From Pedobacter sp. PF22-3 (lineage in GTDB: Bacteria > Bacteroidota > Bacteroidia > Sphingobacteriales > Sphingobacteriaceae), in the NCBI RefSeq assembly GCF_026239555.1, contig NZ_JAPIVP010000005.1:124001-188000 (forward strand): a stretch of 64,000 bases of DNA, in the 5' to 3' direction. Both the position numbers and the translations under genes were made by a program. Positions within the stretch are counted from its first letter, which is position 1; every line of letters starts with the position of its first letter. The notes beneath the pieces were generated by a model. The model saw nothing but the letters and a program-made list of their open reading frames with translations. It did no database searches and had not been told where the DNA came from. This document shows, in pieces, positions 9,132-18,053 of the stretch.

Positions 9132-11828
9132 CTATTTATACAATTGGTTAAATATCAGTTTAAATGTACCATGCGTTTGTGCCCTGAAAGCAATTTCTGG
9201 CCCGAAAGCAAGCAGTTTTCCTTTTCCCACCTTTGCTTCAAAAGCGGTTATCCCATCTTGAAGATAAGCCTGCCCCCAGGCCCAACCGCTACGCAATGGC
9301 GTAGCATTTTCAAACCACATTAAAGGTTTAATCTTTGCAGCCGCAATGGCATCGCCAGTGAGTTTAAAAACAGGACTATTATCGAAATATACATCGGCTT
9401 CTTTTTCCATGCCCCAATTGGCTGGTAAAGTCGTATCTACACCAACATTTAAAACACTTCCCGGAACATAATATTTTTCAGCAGGTAATCTTTTTTCCAC
9501 CCCATTTACAATTTCTACCATTGCATTACGTACAGGCAGGTTTAAGTGATAAGCCAGATTGGTACTGCTGCCAATGGTTACAATATTTCCTCCAGCCTCC
9601 AAAAACTTCTTTAATTCAGGGATTGATTTATCACCACTAATTCTCCCTAAACGATTTCTAAATTCTTGAGGAATTTCTTCTGCCTTTGGTCCGAAAGTTC
9701 TGTTTCCAAAACCTGCGCCCTGAACAGATGGTATAGCCCCACCCACAAAAATGATCACATCATATTTAGATTTTAAATTTCCCGCATCAATGTCCTGCGG
9801 ATAGATTACGGTAGCATTATAATGGTATTGTTCCATTAAAAACCGCACCCAACCCGAGGCCATTGAACCACCGTAGGTATCCCAAAGTGCAATTCTGGCT
9901 GTCGAAACTTTAATTTTATCCTTTGGAGCAGCAGCTATTTTTAGTTTAATATTTGCTTTTTCCAATACCGATTTTCCTGCTGATGAAACATAAAAATCTC
10001 CATTTTCAGTAGAGCGGTAAACCTCAACTTTGTTTTTCAATAAATCATTAACTGTGGTATAAGAATCATTTTGTGCGGCACTTAATAAATAGCCTGCTCC
10101 GTTTGGCAGTTTATTTTCTGGTTTTAAGAGCTCTCCATAAGGATTTTTTTCAAAGGGACCTGAAAAATCGTCCAGAATACGGTCGAACTTCACATCCATC
10201 AGGTATGCCAAAGTCCATCCTGCGGCATCATAAGGAGGAATTGGTGCACCACCTTCGTATTTAAAATCATTTGGGTGATCCTGTGGCTCAAACATATCCA
10301 AAACGTGCGGACGGAAAGCCTGATCAGTTTTTACCACATAACTTCCGGCAGGATAATTTTTACCCGCAACGGCAAATGAAGTGGTTGCTTTTTGCACCAC
10401 AATTCCCGTTCTGATCAATGCATTTAAAAACTTAACGGCAGAGTTAAAATCAGGCTGATCTGCTGATAAAATATAACCTCGGGGGTCTCTGTTCGCAGGG
10501 GCTTTCATAACAGTATCGAAAGCTTTTATGCTGATCTTGTTTCTTGGTCCCAAATCTGCATCACCGCCTGCAATAGGAGCAGCCCCTTCGCCTTTTGCCA
10601 CATTGTTAATGGCTTCAATTTTTTTTGGAGAGAAGGACCAGGTATCTTTTTTGCCCCGCTCGATAGAATTTCTGCCCATTTGGTAAATATTGAACAACAA
10701 TTCATCGCGATAACGTTGTGCATAATTTAAAACGGAATAATTTAAGGATACCGAATAATCGATCGAATTTTTAAAATACCATTTCCTTGGTGTGATTGGA
10801 TTGGGTGAATCGCCGTTCGGTAATAATCTTGAAGGAACCAGCGGAATTTCAGAAGGCGTAGGGTTCCCGATAATTTCTGTTAAAAGCCCAATCATGTTAT
10901 GAAAATAGGTTGTGGTTCTTAATCCACCATTGTACCAGGTAGAATAAACCGATCCTCCGCGCTGCGTATAACCAGGTTTATTTTCTATGTTCATCCTGTT
11001 GTGCATGGCCGCACCAACTGCATCTAAACTGGTTAACAAGGTTGGGTCGAAAACATAATTAAAAGGGTCGCGGTAAGGCGGACCAGCAACAACCGTTCCC
11101 GCCGGACCAGCCTGATGGTGGTTATACATAATCTGTGGGATCCATTCTACAAAAAGCTGGCGACCGATATTCTGCGTTTCTTTAAGATTTAACATAAAAA
11201 AGTCGCGGTTATTATCATGCCCGGCATATTTTTCATACAAAACCGGCAAGCCTGAGGTTGTTCTTTTCTTTGGGTCTTTTTCTCTCATGTACCAGTTGCT
11301 TACTAACTCCTGCCCATCCGGGTTTGCATGTGTAAATAAGATGATCACATTATCCAGAATACGCAAGGTTTCAGGATCTGTTCTAGAGGTAAACTCATAT
11401 ATCGTTTGGATCAATTGATGGGTGCCAACTACCTCATTTGCATGCAATCCACCATCTATCCATACCACTGCTTTACCTTCTTGTGCCAATGCTTTGGCTT
11501 GCTCTGGCGTAATTTCGGCATGAGCAAGCTGTTGCGAAATCTCCTTATAACGTTCTAATTTTTTTAGATTTTCTGGCAAAGAAACAATCAGCATATATTG
11601 ACTTCTGCCTTCTTCAGTTTTCCCTATATCAACCAGTTTAACACGGTTAGAAGTTGCTGCAAGCTTTTTAAAGTATGCTTCTGTTTGGGTATAATTAGCC
11701 AATTGATAATCGTCGCCGATATCAAAACCGAAATGAGATTTTGGCGTTGGTACCTCCTGCGACAGCACTGCATAGCTGTTTAGCATTAAAAGAGCAATGC
11801 AAAGCCCCTTAAAGCAATTTTTTATCAT
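9132..11828 (-). CDS. Secreted M14-family zinc carboxypeptidase-like protein
   Basis: An 898-residue exported peptidase. A signal peptide covers about residues 1-24. The M14 domain runs from about 45 to 350, with zinc ligands in HANE (H129, E132) and HHQ (238-239). The FHNMIGLLTEIIG segment near 318 supplies the likely catalytic Glu, so the site looks intact. A large C-terminal region (about 400-898) contains a class I glutamine-amidotransferase-like fold near 655-760 (ARIALWDTYGGSMASGWVRF). A role in peptide scavenging in the periplasm or outside the cell is inferred. A -7-like box TATATTTG lies on the minus strand at 11853-11860. Confidence 0.88.
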   Translation of the reverse strand: MIKNCFKGLCIALLMLNSYAVLSQEVPTPKSHFGFDIGDDYQLANYTQTEAYFKKLAATSNRVKLVDIGKTEEGRSQYMLIVSLPENLKKLERYKEISQQLAHAEITPEQAKALAQEGKAVVWIDGGLHANEVVGTHQLIQTIYEFTSRTDPETLRILDNVIILFTHANPDGQELVSNWYMREKDPKKRTTSGLPVLYEKYAGHDNNRDFFMLNLKETQNIGRQLFVEWIPQIMYNHHQAGPAGTVVAGPPYRDPFNYVFDPTLLTSLDAVGAAMHNRMNIENKPGYTQRGGSVYSTWYNGGLRTTTYFHNMIGLLTEIIGNPTPSEIPLVPSRLLPNGDSPNPITPRKWYFKNSIDYSVSLNYSVLNYAQRYRDELLFNIYQMGRNSIERGKKDTWSFSPKKIEAINNVAKGEGAAPIAGGDADLGPRNKISIKAFDTVMKAPANRDPRGYILSADQPDFNSAVKFLNALIRTGIVVQKATTSFAVAGKNYPAGSYVVKTDQAFRPHVLDMFEPQDHPNDFKYEGGAPIPPYDAAGWTLAYLMDVKFDRILDDFSGPFEKNPYGELLKPENKLPNGAGYLLSAAQNDSYTTVNDLLKNKVEVYRSTENGDFYVSSAGKSVLEKANIKLKIAAAPKDKIKVSTARIALWDTYGGSMASGWVRFLMEQYHYNATVIYPQDIDAGNLKSKYDVIIFVGGAIPSVQGAGFGNRTFGPKAEEIPQEFRNRLGRISGDKSIPELKKFLEAGGNIVTIGSSTNLAYHLNLPVRNAMVEIVNGVEKRLPAEKYYVPGSVLNVGVDTTLPANWGMEKEADVYFDNSPVFKLTGDAIAAAKIKPLMWFENATPLRSGWAWGQAYLQDGITAFEAKVGKGKLLAFGPEIAFRAQTHGTFKLIFNQLYK

Positions 11829-11966
11829 AATAAAGGTGTTTAGTTAGGTAACCAAATATAATAGGGAATCAGCACCAAAAACGGCTTGCTGTAAATTTGT
11901 TACAAGTTTCAAATCCTAATCCATACATTTGCATTGATGTAAGTTCTTAACTTTATTTTTCATCAA

Positions 11967-12150
11967 CCGATACAGGTTCCCGGAATTACAACCGGGATTA
12001 ATAGGGAATCGTGTGCAAATCACGAGCTGTCGCGCAACTGTAAATTCTGTCTTTAACAAAAAGACAACGGTTTTATCATTATGCCACTGTGCCGTTTAAA
12101 GGGATGGGAAGGCGATAAAATCGGGAATAAGTCAGGAGACCTGCCTATAT
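11967..12150 (+). ncRNA. Cobalamin riboswitch upstream of metE
   Basis: All core B12-riboswitch blocks are present in order. These are the 5' AGGTTCCCGGAA stem, AGGGAATCGTGTGCAAATCACG, AGCTGTCGCGCAACTGTAA, GCCACTGTGCC at 12083-12093, a GGGATGGGAAGGCG block, and the B12-box-like AGTCAGGAGACCTGCC at about 12130-12145. It lies about 200 bases before the metE start on the same strand. The expression platform between 12150 and 12355 is not clear to me. Repression of metE when B12 is plentiful is the expected behaviour. Confidence 0.93.
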
Positions 12151-12355
12151 TGAATTGACGGTGCTTTCGCGTTATAAAGTAATTGGTCAGGTCTGATTGT
12201 ACACGATAAAATAAAATTTTATATGCTTGCTTTAAGCTTTTTGCTGATAAGTGGGCAGGCTGTGCCATAACCTTTCCTTTAATTTTTAACAAAGAGTATT
12301 ACAAATATTGCTTTAAGAGCTTTTAAACGATTTATTTACTTAATCTTTAAGAGAG

Positions 12356-14689
12356 ATGCTAACGCAAAATCTGGGCTATCCGCGAATAGGTAGCCAAAGG
12401 GAATTAAAGAAAATCTGCGAAAATTATTGGGCAGATAAAACTGGGTACAAAAATGTACTGCAGGTAGGCAAAAACATTCGCCACGAAAATTGGAAACTTC
12501 AAAAAGAAGCGGGGATTGATGTGATTCCATCAAACGATTTTTCTTTTTATGATCATGTACTCGATCATTCCTTAACTTTTGGTGCGATCCCGAAAAGGTA
12601 CAATGAGGTAATCCTGAAAAAAGGAAATGAGGAACTAGATCTTTATTTCGCGATGGCAAGGGGTTACCAAAAAGAAGGACTGGATGTGGTGGCTATGGAA
12701 ATGACGAAATGGTTCGATACCAATTACCATTACATTGTACCCGAGTTTTACAAAAACCAACCTTTTAAACTTTTCTCAACCAAAATTATCGATGAGTTTT
12801 ACGAGGCAAAACAATTGGGGATTAACACTAAACCTGTTCTGATCGGCCCGGTTTCATACCTTTTATTGGGTAAGGAAAAAGAAACTGGGTTTGAAAAAAT
12901 AGACCTGATTAAAAACCTGCTCCCGGTTTATATAGAGATTTTATCCCGCTTAGACGCGCTGAATGTAGAATATATTCAGTTTGATGAGCCATTTTTGACT
13001 TTGGATTTAAATGAAAAGGACAAAAAAGCTTATGAATATGCTTATAAAGAAATCCGGAAAGCCTTCCCAAGGTTAAAAATTGTTTTAGCGACTTATTTTG
13101 AAGGTTTAGGTAACAATTTTGCTTTAACAACCTCGTTGCCAATAAATGTTTTACATATCGATCTGGTACGTGCTGAAGATCAATTAAATGATGTTTTAGC
13201 TTCGTTAAAGGAAGACACCATTCTTTCTTTAGGTTTGGTAGATGGAAGAAACATCTGGAAAAATGATTTCGGAAAATCGCTTTCGGTCATTAATCATGCT
13301 ATAGAAAAAAGAGGTCAGGATAAAGTGTGGATTGCTCCATCCTGCTCACTGATCCACTCGCCGGTTGATTTAGACAATGAGACCAACGAGCAAAATCTCT
13401 CTGCTGAAATTAAACAATGGCTGGCTTATGCAAAACAGAAAATTACGGAAGTAGCTACCTTAAAAAAACTGATCACCAACGAAAGCCCTGCATCTACCCT
13501 GCAAAAACTCGAAGAAAATAAGATTGCAATTGCTAACCGTAAAGTTTCTACAATCATCCATAATCCTGCAGTTAAACAAAGGGTTTCGGCTTTAAAAGAG
13601 CAGGATGCCGAACGTTTGAGCCCATTTTCGAGTAGAAAAATCAAACAACAGGAGCTTAACTTGCCTATTTATGCTACTACAACCATCGGATCGTTTCCGC
13701 AAACCGCAGAGGTAAGAAGCTGGCGGGCCAAGCTTAAAAATGGAACTTTTACTGTTGAAGAATATGATGACCTTATTGCAAAAGAAACTGAAAAAGCAGT
13801 AAAATGGCAGGAGGAAATCGATCTGGATGTTTTGGTTCATGGCGAGTTTGAACGCAATGACATGGTTGAATACTTTGGTGAGCAATTAGACGGTTTCGCT
13901 TTCTCTAAAAACGGTTGGGTACAGAGTTATGGGTCACGCTGTGTAAAACCACCGATTATTTTTGGTGATGTTTCGCGTCCGAAACCCATGACCGTAAAGT
14001 GGACAGCCTACGCGCAGTCGCTGACTTCAAAATACATGAAAGGGATGTTAACAGGTCCTGTAACCATCTTACAATGGTCGTTTGTACGCAATGATCAGCC
14101 CCGGTCAGAAACTTGTACACAGATTGCGCTGGCTATCCGTGATGAGGTTTGCGACCTGGAAAACGCAGGGATTAAAATCATCCAGATTGATGAACCAGCT
14201 ATTAGAGAGGGTTTGCCTTTGCGCAAAGCAGACTGGCAAAACTACCTGAACTGGGCAGTAAAAGCCTTTAAAATTTCAGCCAGCGGCGTGAAAGATGATA
14301 CGCAGATCCACACGCATATGTGCTATTCGGAGTTTAACGATATCATCCAAAACATTGCCGATATGGATGCAGATGTAATTACGATCGAAACCTCGCGTTC
14401 GCAGATGGAATTATTAGATGCTTTTGCCGATTTTAAATATCCAAACGAAATCGGACCCGGTGTTTATGATATTCACTCTCCGAGGGTTCCAAAACGCGAA
14501 GAAATGGTTCAGTTGCTGAAAAAAGCGAAAGCGGTTATTCCTTCAGCACAACTTTGGGTAAACCCTGATTGTGGCTTAAAAACGCGCGGATGGGACGAAA
14601 CCAAAAAAGCACTGATCGAGATGGTAGAAGCAGCAAAAGAGATGCGTAAAACGGAAGAAGTCCTATCAGCAGATCTTCAGGTGAATTAA
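12356..14689 (+). CDS. metE: Cobalamin-independent methionine synthase MetE
   Basis: 5-methyltetrahydropteroyltriglutamate-homocysteine methyltransferase (777 residues), which transfers a methyl group from methyl-tetrahydrofolate polyglutamate to homocysteine. Both (beta/alpha)8 halves are present. The C-terminal half carries the zinc site, with HTHMC near residue 652, a conserved Glu in ITIETSRS, and Cys in NPDCGLKTRGW near 739. The start follows TTTAAGAGAG. The long leader holds a cobalamin riboswitch, so this B12-free enzyme is presumably made only when cobalamin is scarce, which predicts a MetH elsewhere in the genome. Confidence 0.98.
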   Translation: MLTQNLGYPRIGSQRELKKICENYWADKTGYKNVLQVGKNIRHENWKLQKEAGIDVIPSNDFSFYDHVLDHSLTFGAIPKRYNEVILKKGNEELDLYFAMARGYQKEGLDVVAMEMTKWFDTNYHYIVPEFYKNQPFKLFSTKIIDEFYEAKQLGINTKPVLIGPVSYLLLGKEKETGFEKIDLIKNLLPVYIEILSRLDALNVEYIQFDEPFLTLDLNEKDKKAYEYAYKEIRKAFPRLKIVLATYFEGLGNNFALTTSLPINVLHIDLVRAEDQLNDVLASLKEDTILSLGLVDGRNIWKNDFGKSLSVINHAIEKRGQDKVWIAPSCSLIHSPVDLDNETNEQNLSAEIKQWLAYAKQKITEVATLKKLITNESPASTLQKLEENKIAIANRKVSTIIHNPAVKQRVSALKEQDAERLSPFSSRKIKQQELNLPIYATTTIGSFPQTAEVRSWRAKLKNGTFTVEEYDDLIAKETEKAVKWQEEIDLDVLVHGEFERNDMVEYFGEQLDGFAFSKNGWVQSYGSRCVKPPIIFGDVSRPKPMTVKWTAYAQSLTSKYMKGMLTGPVTILQWSFVRNDQPRSETCTQIALAIRDEVCDLENAGIKIIQIDEPAIREGLPLRKADWQNYLNWAVKAFKISASGVKDDTQIHTHMCYSEFNDIIQNIADMDADVITIETSRSQMELLDAFADFKYPNEIGPGVYDIHSPRVPKREEMVQLLKKAKAVIPSAQLWVNPDCGLKTRGWDETKKALIEMVEAAKEMRKTEEVLSADLQVN

Positions 14690-14852
14690 TTTAATTTTAG
14701 CATTCGAGGTAATAATACGCTGATGTTAAATATTCACTCGCTGATAGTCTGAGCTTGTTGAAGACCCTTCATCGTAAATAACTGAAATAAAATGTATTGC
14801 GAAATGCTCAGGATGAGATTTTTTACTTATTAATTTTTTATCCTGATCTCAA

Positions 14853-14886
14853 CTTTGACAACTTTCTAATCAGAAAGTTGTCAAAG
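14853..14886 (+). promoter_or_regulatory. Perfect 15-bp inverted repeat overlapping the thioesterase promoter
   Basis: Arms CTTTGACAACTTTCT (14853-14867) and AGAAAGTTGTCAAAG (14872-14886) flank a 4-base loop and are followed by CTTTTTAC. The right arm contains the -33 TTG (14878-14880) of a promoter whose -7 box TATATTTA is at 14901-14908 (20-base spacing). It could be an operator, or a terminator of readthrough from metE. Confidence 0.65.
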
Positions 14887-14912
14887 CTTTTTACTCACCC
14901 TATATTTACCCC

Positions 14913-15299
14913 ATGACCTTAGCAGAAAGAATAGAAAATTCAAAAACCAGTATTTTTAAAGCCGTTTTCCCAAATACAACCAACCATTACGATACGCTTT
15001 TTGGCGGTACTGCCATGCATTTAATGGATGAAGTTGCTTTTATCACCGCAACCCGCTTTAGCCGGCAGATTATGGTAACGGTAAGCAGCGATAGGATTGA
15101 TTTTAAAAAACCGATTCCAGCAGGAACCATTGTAGAGCTTATTGGCAAGGTAAACCATGTGGGTAACACCAGTTTAAAAGTTAACGTAGAAATTTATATC
15201 GAGCAGATGTATGCAGAAGGAAGGGAACTTGCCGTGCATGGCGATTTTACTTTTGTAGCTATTGATGAAAACAAAAAACCGGTGCAGGTAATCAAATAA
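14913..15299 (+). CDS. Acyl-CoA thioesterase, hotdog fold (YciA/BACH type)
   Basis: A 128-residue single hotdog domain. The motif NHYDTLFGGTAMHLMDEVAFITATR matches the catalytic HxxxxxxGG...D helix region of the YciA/acyl-CoA hydrolase group. GKVNHVGNTSLKVNVEI is the expected second strand pair. It hydrolyses acyl-CoA to free acid and CoA; the chain-length preference cannot be read from sequence. A perfect inverted repeat sits over its promoter, and the -7 box ends 4 bases before the ATG. Confidence 0.9.
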   Translation: MTLAERIENSKTSIFKAVFPNTTNHYDTLFGGTAMHLMDEVAFITATRFSRQIMVTVSSDRIDFKKPIPAGTIVELIGKVNHVGNTSLKVNVEIYIEQMYAEGRELAVHGDFTFVAIDENKKPVQVIK

Positions 15300-15338
15300 A
15301 CTTCTAAATTTTAGTAAAAATCATCAGGTTTAAATCTT

Positions 15339-15346
15339 TAAATTTG
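15339..15346 (+). promoter_or_regulatory. Putative -7 box TAAATTTG before the methyltransferase
   Basis: TAAATTTG matches TAnnTTTG and ends 3 bases before the ATG at 15350, implying a leaderless transcript. No TTG stands at the right distance upstream, so the call is weak. Confidence 0.4.
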
Positions 15347-15349
15347 GTA

Positions 15350-16009
15350 ATGGAGCACCAACATTCGGAAGAAGAGTTAAAAAGTATAGCGAAACAATTA
15401 AGCTGTCCTGAAGGTGAGCATGGCATTAAAACAGGGGAGATGATGCACGCAAGTAATCTTGGAATGACCAGCTCGGCCATTGATGCTTTAAACCTCCAGA
15501 ATAATAATACCATATTAGAAATCGGCCATGGCAATGGTGGGCACATCACTCAACTATTATCAAAAGCAGAAAATCTAAAATATTACGGAGCCGATATTTC
15601 AGAAACGATTATTGCGGAAGCCAAAAAAAATACTGCTGAATTTATTAATCAAGTTAGCTTTCAGCTTATCAATGGCACCGACCTTTCTTTTTCAGATAAA
15701 CAATTCGATAAAATATTTACAGTAAACACTATATACTTTTGGAATAATCCCCTAGAATATCTCAAAGAGGTTAAGCGTATTTTAGTAGACGAAGGCCAGC
15801 TTTTACTATGTTTTGCAGATAAAACCTATTTGCAAAAACGGCCGTACATCAAATATGGTTTTAAATTGTATGATGATTATGAAGCCACGGAACTGCTGCG
15901 AAAAGCAGGATTTAAAAACATAAAAACCATCAAAAAAACTGAGCAGATTAATAATACTTCAGGCTTTATGGTAGATAGAGATTATTATATTATTTCTGCC
16001 ATTGCTTAG
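15350..16009 (+). CDS. SAM-dependent methyltransferase, class I
   Basis: A 219-residue Rossmann-fold methyltransferase (Methyltransf_11/25 type). Motif I is TILEIGHGNGGHITQLL, the acidic post-motif II YYGADIS, and motif IV FDKIFTVNTIYFWNNP. The substrate is not recognisable; the WNNP variant of motif IV appears in small-molecule and quinone-type methyltransferases. I chose ATG 15350 over a TTG two codons upstream because that TTG lies inside a -7 promoter box. It is convergent with cdsA; a small AATAAG/CTTATT hairpin lies between the two. Confidence 0.85.
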   Translation: MEHQHSEEELKSIAKQLSCPEGEHGIKTGEMMHASNLGMTSSAIDALNLQNNNTILEIGHGNGGHITQLLSKAENLKYYGADISETIIAEAKKNTAEFINQVSFQLINGTDLSFSDKQFDKIFTVNTIYFWNNPLEYLKEVKRILVDEGQLLLCFADKTYLQKRPYIKYGFKLYDDYEATELLRKAGFKNIKTIKKTEQINNTSGFMVDRDYYIISAIA

Positions 16010-16043
16010 GGAGAAATAAGCTGTCTTATTTAGAAAATAATTA

Positions 16044-16853
16044 CTAATACAATATTAAATACAGATAAGCGTAAACTACTGGTGCAGCCAATAACAAGCC
16101 ATCAAAACGATCTAATAAACCACCATGCCCTGGTAATAAACCTCCGCTATCTTTAGTATCCAAGCTGCGTTTAAGCATTGACTCCACCAAATCGCCCAGT
16201 GTACCAAAACTTGCAATTAACACGGCCATACCAGCCCAAACCCAAGCCGGACTTTCGGTAAAAAGAAAGGACAAACCGAAACCAACCAAAACGCTGGTTA
16301 ACATCCCCCCAAAAAACCCTTCCCAGCTTTTCTTTGGCGAATGACGCTCGAACAATTTGCGTTTACCATATTTTACACCAAAAAGATAAGCACCGGTATC
16401 ATTTGCCCAAAGCATTAACAAAAATGCGAGCGGTAAATGAAAGTTATATTCATTCCAGTTTTTTAAAAAGCCAAGGGCATGGAAAAAACAGAAAGGGATG
16501 GTTACATAAACAAAGCCAACAAATGTGTAAGAGATATTGGCAAATGGAATTTTGTTTTTCTTATACAGCTCAGTAATAAAAACCGAAAAAATTAGTGGGA
16601 TACAAAGCAACAGGTACTTAACATCATACTGTAAATAATGTAGGCCTGCAGCCATTAAAAAGATTAAGGAACCTGCCATTAAACCAATATTTCGATGCGG
16701 CCTGATACCGGCATTTTTAATCAGCTTATAAAATTCGAATAAGGATAAAACACTTAGAATAAGATAGAAAATTGTAAATGCATAACTCCCTAAAAAGATA
16801 GAGCCAAGCATTACGATAGTAAAAAAGAAAGCGGTTATTGCCCTGGTTTTCAT
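16044..16853 (-). CDS. cdsA: Phosphatidate cytidylyltransferase CdsA
   Basis: An integral membrane enzyme (269 residues) making CDP-diacylglycerol from CTP and phosphatidic acid, the branch point for PE and acidic phospholipids. About eight hydrophobic segments are visible. The C-terminal CDP-DAG synthase signature is intact: GDLVESMLKRSLDTKDSG followed by LPGHGGLLDRFDG. It is downstream of CPBP and DUF2007 genes on the same strand (43-bp gap to the latter), a common Bacteroidota order. Confidence 0.96.
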   Translation of the reverse strand: MKTRAITAFFFTIVMLGSIFLGSYAFTIFYLILSVLSLFEFYKLIKNAGIRPHRNIGLMAGSLIFLMAAGLHYLQYDVKYLLLCIPLIFSVFITELYKKNKIPFANISYTFVGFVYVTIPFCFFHALGFLKNWNEYNFHLPLAFLLMLWANDTGAYLFGVKYGKRKLFERHSPKKSWEGFFGGMLTSVLVGFGLSFLFTESPAWVWAGMAVLIASFGTLGDLVESMLKRSLDTKDSGGLLPGHGGLLDRFDGLLLAAPVVYAYLYLILY

Positions 16854-16896
16854 TTAAGGTAAGAGGTAAAGGGTGGAAGGTTTAAGGTCATTATCA

Positions 16897-17103
16897 CTAT
16901 TCAATTTCGTTTTCAACGATATATTCTATGGCCTTATCGAAATCGATCTTATTTACCAAAACATTTATTTCGCCAATATTATATGCCGAGAGCTGTTTAT
17001 TTATTGTAACCGCAGGGATACCAGCTTCTGTTAATCCCTGTTTTAATACCTCTGCCGCAAACGCATTGCTGGTGGTATATACTTTAACCCAATTTTCGCT
17101 CAC
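16897..17103 (-). CDS. DUF2007 domain protein
   Basis: A 68-residue single-domain protein (WVKVYTTSNAFAAEVLKQGL, then AGIPAVTINKQ) matching DUF2007, a small ACT-like ferredoxin fold labelled a putative signal-transducing protein. Its 5' end overlaps the CPBP gene by 20 bp, so the two are translationally coupled, and cdsA follows. No function is known. Confidence 0.85.
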   Translation of the reverse strand: MSENWVKVYTTSNAFAAEVLKQGLTEAGIPAVTINKQLSAYNIGEINVLVNKIDFDKAIEYIVENEIE

Positions 17104-18010
17104 GTGATGCGCTATCTTTAAAAAATTTAAACAAAGCTATGGTAATTATTGCACTAATTAAATAGCCATACCACGGAAAACCGATCGGTTCATCAGCTTT
17201 ATCAAGCGGCATATGATGTTTTTGCATATAAAAAGCCGCACAAACCGCATAAGCGTTGTTTAAAAAATGCGCAAACATGGCATACCAGATACTACCACTA
17301 AAATAATACAGATATCCGAAGCCAGCTCCTAATAACAACCTAGGCACAAAACCATAAAATTGGACATGTATAGCACTAAAAATTATTGCCGAAAGCCAGA
17401 TTGCCAAGTGCGGATTGCCAAAAGACCGTTCCAATGAGCGCTGCACACCACCCCTGAACATCAATTCCTCACCAATGGCTGGTAAAACTGCAATCATGAT
17501 CAGATTAATCACAAAATCAAAATTACTACGTACCGTAATCAATTGAATGGTCATTTTTGCTGCCAGCTCTTCTTTTTCTTTCATCCAAGCCTCAATTCCT
17601 TTCAAAAAGTCGGGCAAAACCATTTTTTGATTCCAGATTACTGTCCACTCCATAAAAGGCATACTCGCAATCATAATCATGATAACCAGTAAAAGCAATA
17701 AAACCTTTGGTTGTTTAAAACTATAAAACCGGGTTATCTTTATTCTTTCTGTTAAAGCGAGGGCAAGGGGTGGTAGAATGAATGTACCTATCGAGCTTAA
17801 AATCTGTATTACCTTAAAACCCGAAATATATTTGGCTTCGCCTGATAAAAGCATGTTGAAATTACTCACCAAACCCATTCCATACATAGCCATACAGATT
17901 ACCAGTCCAATGATTCCGAAAACAAAAGCCCCGGCAACTGCGTAAAATAAAAGTAAAAGTAATTGTAAGAAAGGATTGATTTCCTCGCGTTTAGGTGTTA
18001 CAAAATTCAT
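17084..18010 (-). CDS. CPBP-family intramembrane glutamic protease
   Basis: A 308-residue membrane protein of the CPBP/Abi (Rce1-like) family. The three conserved motifs are present: EELMFRGG with EE at 181-182, FSAIHVQFYG with H215, and HFLNN with H248. Around eight transmembrane helices are visible. Some homologues process prenylated peptides or act in bacteriocin self-immunity; a housekeeping membrane role is more likely beside cdsA. It is first in a three-gene unit and divergent from dusB. Confidence 0.9.
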   Translation of the reverse strand: MNFVTPKREEINPFLQLLLLLFYAVAGAFVFGIIGLVICMAMYGMGLVSNFNMLLSGEAKYISGFKVIQILSSIGTFILPPLALALTERIKITRFYSFKQPKVLLLLLVIMIMIASMPFMEWTVIWNQKMVLPDFLKGIEAWMKEKEELAAKMTIQLITVRSNFDFVINLIMIAVLPAIGEELMFRGGVQRSLERSFGNPHLAIWLSAIIFSAIHVQFYGFVPRLLLGAGFGYLYYFSGSIWYAMFAHFLNNAYAVCAAFYMQKHHMPLDKADEPIGFPWYGYLISAIITIALFKFFKDSASRERKLG

Positions 18011-18053
18011 TATTTGTACCTTTGTATGTTTTATTAATCGTTGAAGATAGAAA

